This document shows, one piece after another, positions 1 through 10,961 of a stretch of 64,000 nucleotides of DNA. The position numbers and the translations under genes are program-made. The notes below the pieces were generated by a model, which worked only from the letters and a program-made list of their open reading frames with translations, searched no databases and had not been told where the DNA came from. The number at the start of each line of letters is the position of its first letter. Positions within the stretch are counted from its first letter, which is position 1. This DNA comes from Madurella fahalii. Taxonomy: Eukaryota; Ascomycota; Sordariomycetes; Sordariales. The stretch lies in NCBI GenBank assembly GCA_029876055.1, contig CM056876.1, positions 5,146,001-5,210,000 of the forward strand, given 5' to 3'.

Positions 1-1102
1 GGAAGCTACTTGTGCTGCGGCCCGTTTTCTCGGCCAGGCTGTGGCGCACCCACATGCAAGGTGCCGAAGAAGGGAATTGGCGAATGGGCGTATAAGGTTG
101 TTACTTGCTAGGGGAATGCCCACCGTATACAGTGCCGGCAAACACGGGTACAGGCCCGGATGCTCGTCGGCTTGCTGTGCTTCTAGCCTTGTTGCTCAAC
201 AATGGTCGTCTTCCGCTCTGTGGTACTCTCCTGTACGGGGCGACAAGCGGAGACGATCAACATGGGTATGCAATGGGGCGGCGGAGCAGCAGCATTCGTT
301 GACGAGCCTTACCCCAACTCGCGACCCTCCTTCTCATCGGCTGATAGTGCGGCCCATGCTCTCCAAGTCCGATACTCAGGTTCGAAGAAATGCGCTGCTG
401 CTCAGCTTTCATTATCCTGCTCGTATGCTGCATAGGGGTTTAGGCGCATCTCTTGACCCGCCGGAATCTTGAGTGTCAACTTTCGAGAAGCCCATCGAGA
501 ATCACGCTCGGCACAACCCCCTTTTGCGTGCAGGCCATGTCGCGCCGCGAGGAGTGCAACAGCGGAAAGCGTCACAGAAACTCACCTAGATCTTACAGCA
601 TACTTTTAACGCACATCAATGCAACAGGCCCAAAGTTTGACCGAACTCGTGCATCGTTAGATACTGTGGATGGCGTGGCGCCGCTGCTTAGCCGACAAAG
701 AATAGAACTTCAATAACAGACAGTGCGCCACAGCTCGTAACCGCGCAGCCCGAGACCACCACTAGAACTGCACCACAAAACGATGTTTTGGATACGGACG
801 CAAACCGCCCCTTTGGCAACATTGCCCCGCCAATCCACATCCACCCCATACAACTTAACCAGAACGCGGTCGAGACCAGACCCTTTAATCACTAACCTAG
901 AAAAACCAAACTCCATATCTACAATGCGAACCAGTCAAAAGAAACGCTCCGCGAACCGCCGAGGAGGTATTAGTACGCAGCGCCAGAGGCCTACTCCTCT
1001 ATCCCAGCCCAAGAAAACCAGTGTGCCCGCGGCTCATCGACAGTTATTATACAACTCGCCTACCCCGTGAATCAGGAAACCAGCCACCAACTCATCCGTG
1101 CC
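1..1102. other. left-edge intergenic region, no supported gene
   Basis: This is about 1.1 kb downstream of the minus-strand disulfide isomerase gene. Only short overlapping open frames on both strands are present, none with a recognisable domain, signal peptide or splice pattern. A 95-codon plus-strand frame at 783-1070 is Thr/Arg/Pro-rich and looks like chance. No gene is cut by the window edge as far as can be seen. Confidence 0.5.
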
Positions 1103-3303
1103 TCAGTCCGACTTGCTACCGTTGGCATTCGACCCCAGGATCGGGGCCTTGAACGACTTGGCGGCGTCCTCAAGCCTGAAGTAGCCGCGCGCACGCCTTA
1201 TCCTGCCGCGGAACCACGAGAGGCAGCCAAAGGCGATGCCGAGGATGCAGCCCATGCTGAGGTACGGGTGCTCTTTAAACGTGACCTTGATGTCGAAGAA
1301 GACCTTTTCAAAGGCCGAGATGGTGAGCTTCGCCTTGATCTTGGGCGGATTGGCTGTGACCTTGTTGATGGTCTCGAGGATCGACGTCCGCGACGGCACG
1401 ATCGGATTGCCGGTGCTGGTCTGGTCCCAGTATCGCCGGTTCTGAGAATGTTAGCGTAGCCTCCCGAGCGATGTCTCCCAAAACTTACGTCTTCGTCGTT
1501 GATGATGACCCTCTCGCCGTCTTTGACGTCGATGCCGTACGTTGTGCGGACCCACCGCTGCCAGAAGACGCCGTCAACCCAGGCAAACGTGACCTCCTTG
1601 CGGTCGGAGCGGTCCATGTTGATCCTGATGTTCTTGGCGTTGCGCAGCGCCCGCTGGTCGCCGCGGTCTTCGGCCTCCTCGATTCGCAGCTGCTTGGCAT
1701 CGCGCAGCTCCTGCCGCTCGAGCTGGAAGAGCTGGATTTGCTTGTCCATCCACTCGTTCGCCGCGCTCTTCATCTCGCGGATGGCTCCCTGGAAGGACTC
1801 CTCGTCCTCCCGGTGCAGGATGCCGAGGACTACGATCTTGCGGTCCATGATCTCTCGCGCGTTCGAGGCGCTGAGTTCGGGGACCAGAGGCAGCCAGACC
1901 GACTTCATCCAATTGAGCACCATGTGCGTATCCCGCATCTCCCGCGGGGTGAGCGGCGTGTAGTACGTCGGACGCCCCTCGCGCGAGACGAGCAGCCGTG
2001 GCCAGGTGGTGATCTTGAACCGCTCGTACAGCTTGGGGTCTCGCGTCTTGACCAGCTTGGCGCGACCAATCAGGCTCATGGGCAAACGCTCGAGCGCCAT
2101 GAAGTCTTCGCTGGTGGTCGCGTGGTCGTAAAAGTAGAGGAAGATGACCTCCTCCTTCTCCTCGAGCGCCTTGAACGAGTCGAAATCGACGTCGGCGACG
2201 CCGCCCACGAGGTCAATCGCCTTCTCGGCGTAGTGCATCAGATCGCCGAGACCGCGGAGGCCGTCGTACTCGACGCGCTCGCCGCCCTTGAAGAAGATGA
2301 TAGTGGGATAACCGCGGACACGGACGTCCTTGCAGAGACGGGACTCGGCGTCACAGTTGACCTCGCCAACGTTGAGCCGGCCCTGCATCTCCTTGGCTAG
2401 CTGCTCCCAGTTGGGTGCCAACGCCTGGCAGTGGTGGCACCAGGGGGCGTAGAACTTGACAAACCAGGGCTCCTGCGTCATGGTTACTCTGTCCTGGAAG
2501 TCCTCGGCCGACAGGGAGACAGACACACCCTCGGGGTTCGGCGTGGTGGCCGGCTTGACGACCGTTTTCGGAGGGGCCTTGTATGGGATATTATCGTTCT
2601 TTGACTTGACTGGCGCGGCCTTGGCCTCTGCAGACGGGTCAGATGTCGCCGCAGTTGCCGTCTCTTTTGCTTTTTCCTGGTCAGTCTTCTCCACCTTCGG
2701 CTCCGGGGACGACTGGTCGCCGGGCTCGGGCAGCTCGATGCTTGACGGCCGCGTGTTTGGCTTAGCCTTCTCTAACGCATCCTCCACTGCGCCGCTCAGG
2801 ACGTCTATCGATTTGACGCCCTTGAATTTGACGATGGGCTCGCCGTCTTCGTACAAGATCGTCGTCGGGAATGATATCACCTCGTGTGCCGCGCACAGGT
2901 CGTGGAATGCGAGGCAGTTGATCTCTGCAAAGCGAAAATCGTAGAAACTCGTAAAGTCGGCATTTTGGTTCCCGCTGCCGGCAGGGGACGAGGTGTAGTA
3001 GAACTCGTACAAGGTCTGGAATGTCGGGGCGAAATGGATGCAGTGGGGGCATATTGGGCTGGGGACGTCAGCATGCGCCGCGCAGTCGGCGTCGGACAGT
3101 CGCAGTTACCTGTAATGCTTGACCATCAAGTACTTGGACGCCTTCATCTCCTTGTCCACGTTGTGGGGTGTCAGTTCCAGCATTGGGGGGACCGTTTTCC
3201 CGTTGAAGTATGTCGGCTCTCTGGGCGGTTCGTCGTCGTCCACTTCCTGAGCGATGGCCAACGCGGCTGCGCCGAAGAGCAGCGAGAGGTTGAGCAGCCT
3301 CAT
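1103..3303 (-). CDS. ER membrane protein disulfide isomerase, Eps1/TMX-like
   Basis: Three exons read on the minus strand: 3110-3303, 1489-3058 and 1103-1441, with introns of 51 and 47 nt (GTAACT and GTAAGT donors), giving 700 aa. The start MRLLNLSLLFGAAALAIA is a signal peptide. The first thioredoxin domain carries a CPHC active site that spans the first splice junction (YSPICPHC). A second domain near residues 220-330 has WCHHC and the cis-Pro motif RGYPTIIFF. A single membrane segment lies near the C-terminus (YLSMGCILGIAFGCLSWF), followed by a basic tail. Yeast Eps1 is a membrane PDI of almost the same length with a CPHC site, so a role in oxidative folding or quality control of ER clients is inferred. 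The middle contains a Lys/Glu/Pro linker and a charged helical stretch before the anchor. The gene is divergent from TDP1 with 612 bp between starts. Family assignment is firm; exact orthology to Eps1 is likely rather than proven. Confidence 0.9.
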
Positions 3304-3915
3304 GCTGGGCTGTCGTTGCTATCCGTAGGTTCTGCTTGTATGTGCAGAGGGCCTGTCGCCGGCAGAGATGCTGCAAGCGGGGCGCCGGCGTGTCCACGAC
3401 CAAAAAGGCCGGAAATTCGTCGTCGGGGGGCTCGTCGGGTGATGGGCGTCTAGCCAGGCATTGGGGCGCCGTGTGGGAACCGACAGCTCGGTCGCTAAGC
3501 AAGAGGTGCCGACTCGCGTGATACGATATACTCGTGGGAGGTACTGCGGTGTCGCGCGCTGGATCGCTGGCACGCCGTCTCAAAGGGTCGTCCTTCGCGG
3601 GACGTGAATAGCGGGCAGTGGAGTGCGTTCAGGAGGCGATGCCCTGTCCAAGATTTCCGACACGTTCGGTTTACTGAGTCTGGCCGGGTCCATTCATTGA
3701 CGCCTCAATTTTCAGGCATTAAAATATCCACTCACGCTCCAGCCAAGGGGATAGTGCCTAACCTTGGCGCAACGGTCCCCATGCTTGGCAGCTGGCAGCC
3801 GGTACCTGCCGGCTTCAGCAACACTCTCGCTGCTCATCCGGCCACGAGACGAGGATGCTCGATCAAACGATACTGCGTTTCCCATTGATGCGTCAAGAGA
3901 GGAGCTATAGACGCA
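3304..3915. promoter_or_regulatory. divergent intergenic region between PDI and TDP1 genes
   Basis: These 612 bp separate the start codons of the minus-strand disulfide isomerase and the plus-strand TDP1, and so must hold both promoters. No convincing TATA box is visible. The overlapping short open frames here are shadows. Confidence 0.5.
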
Positions 3916-5623
3916 ATGGAAAGATCGAAAAGGCGGTCGGCGGCATCTGACGACGAGGGTGAACCGAGCCGAAAGCCCACGCTGCTCTCACTCACACACC
4001 CTATCAGTCCCCCGATGAAGAAGCGCCGGCTCGCGGATCCGACAGAGGCAGAGAATGCCGCGCGCCGATCGTCATCTAATCCTCAGACGTTTAGGTCTCC
4101 GTTTCAACTGACCAAAATCCGGGATCTTCCCCCGGAGCTCAACCGAGACACGGTCGCCCTCGGTGACATACTCGGTGACCCTCTCATATCAGAATGCTGG
4201 GAATTCAACTATCTGCACGACATAGGCTTCCTCATGAGCGCCTTTGACCCGGATGTCCGCAGCCTCGTCAAGGTCCACGTGGTCCACGGGTTCTGGAAGA
4301 GGGAAGACCCAAACCGGCTCGCGCTCCAGGTAGGCCGTCGATCCTGTTCAAGTGAATAGGCCATTCACGTTCGTTGACATGCTTAACGCCTACAGGATGT
4401 GGCATCTCACTATCCAAACGTCAGTCTGCACTCGGCATTCCTCCCCGAGATGTTTGGCACCCACCACTCCAAAATGATGATCCTGCTTCGGCACGACGAG
4501 ACGGCCCAGATTGTCATCCACACCGCCAACATGATTGTCCGTGACTGGACCAACATGACACAGGCTGCGTGGCTCTCTCCGAGACTACCTCTCATGAAGC
4601 CTTCACAACAGGAATCTGACCAGGCGCCTGAGATTGGCAGCGGCGTAAAGTTCAAGATTGACTTTTTGAACTACCTACGGTCGTACGACACTCGTCGAGT
4701 CACCTGCGGGCCCATCATCGAGCAGTTGACCAAGTACGACTTTTCAGCCATAAAGGGCGCCCTGATCGCTAGCGTGCCTGGGAGACACAACATCCACGAC
4801 GATTCGCCCACCAAGTGGGGATGGGCAGCCATGAAGCACGCGCTCAAGTCAGTGCCGGTCCACCAGGCCAAGTCCGAGATCGCAGTCCAGATATCGTCCA
4901 TCGCCACGCTGGGCCCTACAGATACCTGGCTAAAGAACACCCTCTTTCGAGCTCTGAGTGTCGGACGAGGCACCGGGCTGCAGGCGCCAGACTTCAGGGT
5001 GATATTCCCGACCGCCGACGAGATCCGGAAATCTCTTGACGGCTATGCCTCGGGAGGTTCCATCCACACCAAGATCCAGTCCCCGCAGCAGGCGAAACAG
5101 CTTCAGTACCTCAAACCCATCTTCTGCCACTGGGCGAACGACTCTGCGGACGGTGCAGGTCAGTATGAGCGACTTCCTACTTACTTACCTCACCCGCTAA
5201 ACAGCCCCAGACATCGGAGACAACGCCGCCGTAAAAGAAGCCGGCAGGAAACGCGCAGCACCGCACATCAAGACGTACATTCGCTACGGCAACAAGTCAG
5301 ACCAATCCATCGACTGGGCGCTGGTGACCTCGGCGAACCTGTCCAAGCAGGCATGGGGGGAGGCGGCCAACAGCGCGGGCGAGATGCGCATTTCGTCGTA
5401 CGAGATTGGGGTCCTCGTATGGCCGGGGCTTTACGCGGAAGATGCGGCGATGAAGGCGACTTTTCAGACAGACTCGCTTGCTGAGGATGAGAAGCCGGCC
5501 GTGGCGCTCCGGCTGCCGTATAACCTCCCCTTGCAGCCGTACGGAAGGCAGGAGGTGCCATGGGTGGCGACGGCGAGCCATACGGAACCTGACTGGATGG
5601 GACAGGTCTGGCGCAGTGGATAG
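3916..5623 (+). CDS. TDP1: tyrosyl-DNA phosphodiesterase 1
   Basis: Three exons: 3916-4329, 4396-5158 and 5211-5623, giving 529 aa, close to the 544 aa of yeast Tdp1. The enzyme hydrolyses the 3'-phosphotyrosyl bond left by stalled topoisomerase I in nuclear DNA repair. Both HKN half-motifs of the phospholipase-D superfamily are visible: THHSKMM followed by HTANM in exon 2, and PHIKTYIRY followed by VTSANLSKQAWG in exon 3. The N-terminus is charged and contains PPMKKRRL, a likely nuclear localisation signal. Junctions keep codon phase (ALQ|DVASHYPNV; the second intron splits a Gly codon). Its stop lies 210 bp from the convergent acyl-CoA-binding protein gene. No key residue appears to be missing. 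Confidence 0.95.
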
Positions 5624-5833
5624 GTGGTGCGGATGCCCCAGCTTTGCTGGACGTTATTACAGTTGTCAAGCACGGATACCCTTTACTTTGCTGAATCGAT
5701 TGCAGCTTTCAAATGCGAGCTCGGCGACAGAGCTACGCTTCCATGCCCGACAAAGTCGCTTCCATTCGTGCGATGCACATCTCGCTTGCCGTAACTATGC
5801 CCCTCGTGTACCCGGCTCTCTCTAACCTAACGT

Positions 5834-6256
5834 CTATTGCCCGCCGACGGGCTCGGGCTCCTTGTTCGCGTCGTAGCCGTACTTGGTCTTCATCTCCTCG
5901 ATCTTGGCAACGTACTTCTCCTGCGCCTGCTCGGCGGTGATGCCGTCGTCGACAACCTTCTTCCAGGCGTTGTACTTGGCCTTGCCCTGTGCGGAGTGTC
6001 AGAAGCGGTTACTCTCCATCGATGCCACGGGGAACGTACCTTGAGATCGAACATGCCCGGCGCGGCGGCGGCCGAGAAGTCCTCGCCGTTGGAGACCTTG
6101 TAGAGGGCTGAGAATGTCCCGTCAGTGTACCGGTCTCGAGACGTTGGCCGTCTATGACGTACCGTAGATCTCGAGCAGATCGTCGTTGCTCGGCTTCGAG
6201 GTTAGCTTCTTGGAGTCGATCACAGCCTTCCGGAAAGCTTCGCTCTGGGCAGCCAT
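5834..6256 (-). CDS. ACB1: acyl-CoA-binding protein
   Basis: Three exons on the minus strand: 6163-6256, 6040-6107 and 5834-5986, giving 104 aa. It begins MAAQSEAFRKAVIDSKKL. The hallmark ACBP pattern is intact: EIYALYKVSNGEDF, then PGMFDLKGKAKYNAW. Family members are small cytosolic four-helix proteins of 85-105 aa that bind medium- and long-chain acyl-CoA esters and buffer or transport them for lipid synthesis. All junctions keep phase, with introns of 53 and 55 nt. The gene converges on TDP1. Length and motif spacing are typical, so identity is secure. Confidence 0.95.
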
Positions 6257-7571
6257 TTTCGCGTTTGGTGGGCGTTGACGGTTTGGTATGTTTGAGTCTG
6301 GTGTGTTCTCGCGGTTTGTGCTCCTTCGTTGGTTGAGGAGGTCAAGAATGTTGAGAGTTTGGCGGGGTCAATCAGGCGCGGGGTCAGCTCTCCTGAGGGG
6401 CCTGTGACCAAGCTAGGTACCATACCCCACTGCTCCTGATCAAGAGACTTCCGGGGTCTCAACCAAGGGTTAACAGTGGTACAGAACTCCCGTTTCTCCT
6501 TCTACGATTAGTTCCTATTCTTCAACGCTCCCCTTTCCGTCTCCTTTACTTTTGATCAGTCTACATAGAGCGCAGAACCAGATGGCTTGACGAAAGAGGA
6601 GGCACGTCAATAGGGTCAATGGGGTGTGTTGGTTGCTGGGGTCATCGCTTGTGACCGGGTCTGGGTCGTCATTGCTCCACCTGCCAAGTCCACCGTGCCG
6701 AGACACATGGTAACTGGGGTAGTTGTGACGAGCGCCTTGGAGACACAAAAAGGCGGAACATATTTGGACGGCTTTGCGGGAGGTTGGCGTTACGATATCT
6801 GGTATCAGCAAAACAGTGCTGCATGGTTGGTTGACCAGCAGACGGAAGCGCCGTTTTGTTCTTTTAGCATCGCATCGCAGCCCGCCTATCAGAAACCACG
6901 TGAAGCCGTTTAGAAGCAACTTGTGAAACTCGGTCCCGAGCCATCGTCGGTTCGTGATCGACGACGCTGCTTCGGCTGTGCCCTATCTCTGGGTGGCCAA
7001 CGCGCCGGTCCAAATACGGCTAGCGTTCTGGGTAGCTTGGCTGTCACGTCAGGCTCCGCAGTCGCGGATCTGGTTTCACCTGGCCTCTGTGAAGACATCA
7101 GGCCGGCTGTCCTTGTCTGCACGAACGTTTGATCGCATTATGAGGCAACCAGGAGAATCTGACCAGAGGATGGCTCCCGCTGCTACATGACCGCAAGATT
7201 GCTTTTGCTGATGCAAACAGCTCGGCTGCTGTGTAATCACGACAAGACCGAGCCTCGTGGGGAAAGACCGAGAGACAATGGCCGAACCGGGGATCGACGC
7301 CAGGGATGATGGACAGGCGCTGCAGCAACGCCGTATCACCACAGGCTGGCTGATGCCGGACAAACGAGTCAGCGTTACTGTCCGCCGCGTGGCACAAGTG
7401 ACAAGGCAGGGGACAGGGCACATCAGCTGCTGTCCGGGGACTAGAGGCTGCAGCCCACTGGAGCTCGGGGATTGCGGCATGCCCGTCGAGCTCCCGCTAC
7501 CTTAGCTCGCATTATTTATGTACGTGGATGCGGCCCTGGCCGTTGCGGCTGCCGATCGATCTCGATCACCT

Positions 7572-7578
7572 TATAAAA
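7572..7578 (+). promoter_or_regulatory. TATA box of the FSP1-like oxidoreductase gene
   Basis: A consensus TATAAAA lies 140 bp upstream of the ATG at 7718, followed by a pyrimidine-rich leader with a 22-T run. This is a plausible core promoter. Confidence 0.5.
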
Positions 7579-7617
7579 GGGAGCTGCGATCTCATCCGAG
7601 GCGTTTTTCTCTGGGGC

Positions 7618-7639
7618 TTTTTTTTTTTTTTTTTTTTTT
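7618..7639 (+). repeat. poly-T tract in the 5' leader
   Basis: Twenty-two consecutive T lie between the TATA box and the start codon of the oxidoreductase gene. T-rich tracts of this kind commonly mark fungal core promoters. Such a run is also prone to length error in sequencing. Confidence 0.7.
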
Positions 7640-7717
7640 GGTCAAATCAGCCACTCTTGATGCCTTGACTGAAAAACTCGAATAGCACCTAGCACTCTCC
7701 GCTCTTCAACTCCCAAC

Positions 7718-8905
7718 ATGACTAAGACGGTGGTGGTTCTGGGCGGCTCTATCGGGGGTCTCCACGTTGCGCACGCCCTGCTCAAGAAGCGCCGCAAGGA
7801 CCTTAAGGTCATTCTCGTGTCCAAGGTACGCACAACGGGTTGACTTCCGCCCTCACGTGACGCTGTGTGGACTTACACCTCCCAGAACAGCCACTTCTAC
7901 TGGAATCTGGCCTCCGTGCGGGCCATCATCCCCGGTCTGATCAAGGACGAGGACCTCTTCAAGCCCCTCGAGTCCGCCCTCTCCCGTTACCCCTCGACAT
8001 CCTACGAGCTCGTCATTGGCGCCGCCACAGCCGCCGACTTTGACGCCAAGACGGTCACGGTGACGGTCACGGCCGACAACAGCACCCGCACGCTCCCCTA
8101 CGACCAGCTCGTGCTCGCGACGGGCTCCCGCTGCCCCGAACCCGACTCCCCCTGGAAGGCATCAGCCAGCTACGAGGAGGCCCTCAGCAACCTCCACGAG
8201 ACGGCGTCCAAGGCCAAGGCCGCCCAGCACATCGTGGTCGGCGGAGCGGGCGGCACGGGCGTCGAGGTGGCGGGCGAGCTGGGCTACGAGTGGGGCAAGA
8301 CCAAGGAGATTGTTCTGCTGTGTGGCGGCGACCGGGTGCTGGGCGCGGACCTCACCTCGGCGGCGGCGACCAGCGAGCTCAAGAAGCTGAACGTAACCAT
8401 CAAGTACAACGCGCGCGTCACGGGCGCCAGGACGGACCCCGGCTCGAACAAGACCGAGGTGACGCTCGCCAATGGCGAGGTGATCACGACGGATCTCTAC
8501 CTCCCCACCACCGGCGTGGTGCCGAACACCGAGTACGTGCCCGACCGGTACCTCACCGGGGAGGAAGGATACCGTACGGTGGTGGTGGACGAGTACCTGC
8601 GGGTCAAGGAGACCACGGACGTGTGGGCGTGCGGGGATGTGGTCAGCAAGCCGCGCGCCGGCTTCTTCATCACGCAGAAGCAGGCGGCGAGCGTGGCCAA
8701 GAACGTGGAAGCTGCGTTGGCGGGCAAGGAGCCCGCCGTTGCGAAGGGGCCCCCCGTGGATATCTTTGCCTGCGCGGTTGGCCGCGGGCGGGGCGCCGGG
8801 CGGATGGGATCGATGAAGCTGCCTAGTTTCGGCGTGTGGTTGGCCAAGGGCCGCACGCTGGCGCTGCAGATGGTGGGGAGCTATGTTGACGGGAGTGTTG
8901 CGTAG
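7718..8905 (+). CDS. AIFM2/FSP1-like FAD-dependent NAD(P)H oxidoreductase
   Basis: Two exons, 7718-7825 and 7886-8905 (60-nt intron), giving 375 aa, close to the 373 aa of human AIFM2/FSP1. The N-terminal Rossmann motif VVVLGGSIGGLHVAH binds FAD. A second dinucleotide motif (HIVVGGAGGTGVEVAGELG) for NAD(P)H lies near residue 145. The late FAD-contact motif VWACGDVVS is near residue 285. The family (pyridine nucleotide-disulfide oxidoreductases) includes AMID/FSP1 proteins, which reduce quinones at membranes. The exact substrate cannot be read from sequence. The C-terminus ends hydrophobically (LALQMVGSYVDGSVA) with no clear membrane anchor. It converges on END3 with 109 bp between stop codons. 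Confidence 0.88.
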
Positions 8906-9014
8906 GCGACGAGGATGCCATCGATACCCAAGTCGTGATTATTCAGCAGTGCAGTGTATTCCTGTTCGCGAGGCACGTAGTAATACCAGTCAATGGTCTC
9001 ATCATTGTAGCCGG

Positions 9015-10294
9015 CTATCTCCCCGCCTTCTCGTCCTCAATCTCCCTCCTCAACTGCTCCAGCACCTCCTGCCGCGCGCGCAGGTGCCCTTCCAACCCCT
9101 CGACCTGCTCTCTCACCGTCTGCAGGTCCTCGCTCACGCTCTTGAGGCTGCTCCCCGTCCTGCTCTTGCCGTTCCCCTCCTCCAGATCGCGCAGCTCCTT
9201 GCGCTTGTAGTCCAGCAGCTGCTCCAGCTCCCGCTTGACTAGCGCCGGCTTGGAGTCGCGCTTGCCGCCCTTGCGCCTCTCGACGCCGGCCTCCACCTTG
9301 GCGATCTTCTCGTCCAGCTCGGCCAGCTGCTTCTTGAGCCGCACCTCCTCCCACTCGGCGTCGCTCTTGGCTGTGCTGAAGTCGGTCCCGGCCGTCTTGA
9401 ACCCGCTGCGGCCCAGGCGCGTGAGGTACTGGTCGCCGAACTTGGCCTTGCGGCCCGTGCTCGTCTCGTCGTCGGCCTTGGTCGCCCAGCGGGACTGCGC
9501 GGCGCTGCGCGCGTTGTCGACCTGGTAATCGATCTGGTTGCGCTCGAAGCTGGCGCGCAGCGACGCCGGCACCGTGCGCGGGATGCGGTACCCCTCGTGG
9601 CGATTGTTGAGGATGTGTAGAAAGGCGAGGCAGGCGTCCTTGTTAATGGAGGACGCGGCCGACGGGTTGATCAGGTTCCAGGCCGACCGGATGTCCGTGT
9701 CGGGCACGTCGAGGGATTCGTAGAGGTCTTCGAGGGAGGAGACTAGACGGGGGGTTAGCCATTGCCCCGCCCAGGGGAGGAAGGGGGTGGGGGGAACGGG
9801 TGCTGTTGCTTGCAACACTCACATGCTACCTCGCCCCGCATGTCCCGGTTCTCCTGATAGATCTGCTCGTACTTGGCCTTGTCGGCCGGGCTCATGTACC
9901 AGTCGAAGCCGTCCTTGAGGCCGGGCGAGTCGTCGTCGTCCTCGACCTGCTCGAACTGCACCGCCTTGCCCGTGAGCGCCCGGCTTGCCTGCACTAGGTG
10001 CGCCTTGGACTCGGGAACGAGCCAATCTGGCAACGTCGTCGGCACATCGGCGTATTCCCCGTTTATCAGGTCGAAGATGATGCGCATGGCGACGCAGAAC
10101 TCCTCGAAGTCGAGGTTGCCGTCATTGTCGACGTCGGCCAGGTCCCACACGCGCTCCAGCTGGTCGTCCCGCAGCCCGCTGTTCTTGAGCACCGGCGCCG
10201 CCTGCTCGCCTGTCAAGTACTTGCCGCCATTCGTCCTCGTCGAGAAGATGTTCCAGTATGTCTCGATCTCCCGAGCCTCGATACGCGGCGCCAT
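9015..10294 (-). CDS. END3: actin cytoskeleton-regulatory complex protein End3
   Basis: Two exons, 9823-10294 and 9015-9742, giving 399 aa. The N-terminal EH domain starts IEAREIETYWNIFSTRTNGG and holds a canonical EF-hand loop (DVDNDGNLDFEEF). A second EH-like unit covers LEDLYESLDVPDTDIRSAWN and the following 60 residues. The C-terminal third is a long charged coiled coil (KKQLAELDEKIAKVEAGVE onward), as expected for End3, which joins Pan1 and Sla1 in early endocytic actin patches. The donor is GTGAGT at 9822; the nearer GTAGCA is rejected because it breaks codon phase with exon 2. The start at 10294 matches the family N-terminus. Confidence 0.93.
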
Positions 10295-10961
10295 GCCGGG
10301 CGAGGTGATTGGATCGGTCGGGGTGTGGATGCAAGGGCGAGCAGCGGGTGTCCGTGTTGACCGAGTTGAGTTCGGTTATTTGCTAGCGACACCGGGGTGG
10401 CGGGCGTGGGAATGCTGTTGATGAAAGCTGGACTTGTTGGGTTACGGGTGTACGTGGGGAAGCAATTGTCGGCGGGTTTACTGTGTATGGCGGATGATGC
10501 TGGCGGAGCTGACGTTGTTGCGCGGTGTGAGTTGCGACCAGCCGTAGCGACCCCTGTCACCCCTTTTCCCATTAAACATCGCGCGGACCCACCGATTGCC
10601 CATCACGGACACACTTGCATCTCTATCAACAGTGACTTCATTCCTACATGTACTCATAAGCTTTCTAGATTACAGCACCTTAAAGCGTCCCCCTGGGTGT
10701 CATTCTCCACTGCAGCTGCTTAATGCTCAAATCCCGGATCTCTTCTCCCTTCTCCCAGTCATATCTAGCGCCGATCATCCTCTGTAGTCAGGCCTGAGAG
10801 ATGGTAACCAAGTGCGCATCCGGTTGGTATTTCCAATTCCACGCCACGCCGATGCAGTTGAACCAAGGCTCAGATGCTGAAGCCGACATGTTTGTGTCGT
10901 TGGATTATCACACCACCCCCTCTACGTGTGAGTATTCACTGCCTTCTAGCAATCCTAGGCT
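10295..10961. other. intergenic region between END3 and the split frame
   Basis: This holds the END3 5' region and the 3' flank of the next minus-strand frame. No gene, repeat or RNA is recognisable. Short plus-strand open frames here lack domain features. Confidence 0.45.

Larger units (their letters stand above)
6257..7717. promoter_or_regulatory. divergent intergenic region between ACBP and the FSP1-like gene
   Basis: About 1.46 kb without a supported gene lies between two divergent start codons. The right end carries a TATA box at 7572 and a run of 22 T at 7618-7639, just before the oxidoreductase start. Open frames up to 134 codons on both strands have no family features and are treated as chance. 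Confidence 0.5.

Noticed and set aside
1471..2400. 309-codon plus-strand open frame
   Set aside because: It lies exactly antisense to the PDI coding exon, whose thioredoxin motifs and splice phases are clear; long antisense frames are expected in GC-rich coding DNA.
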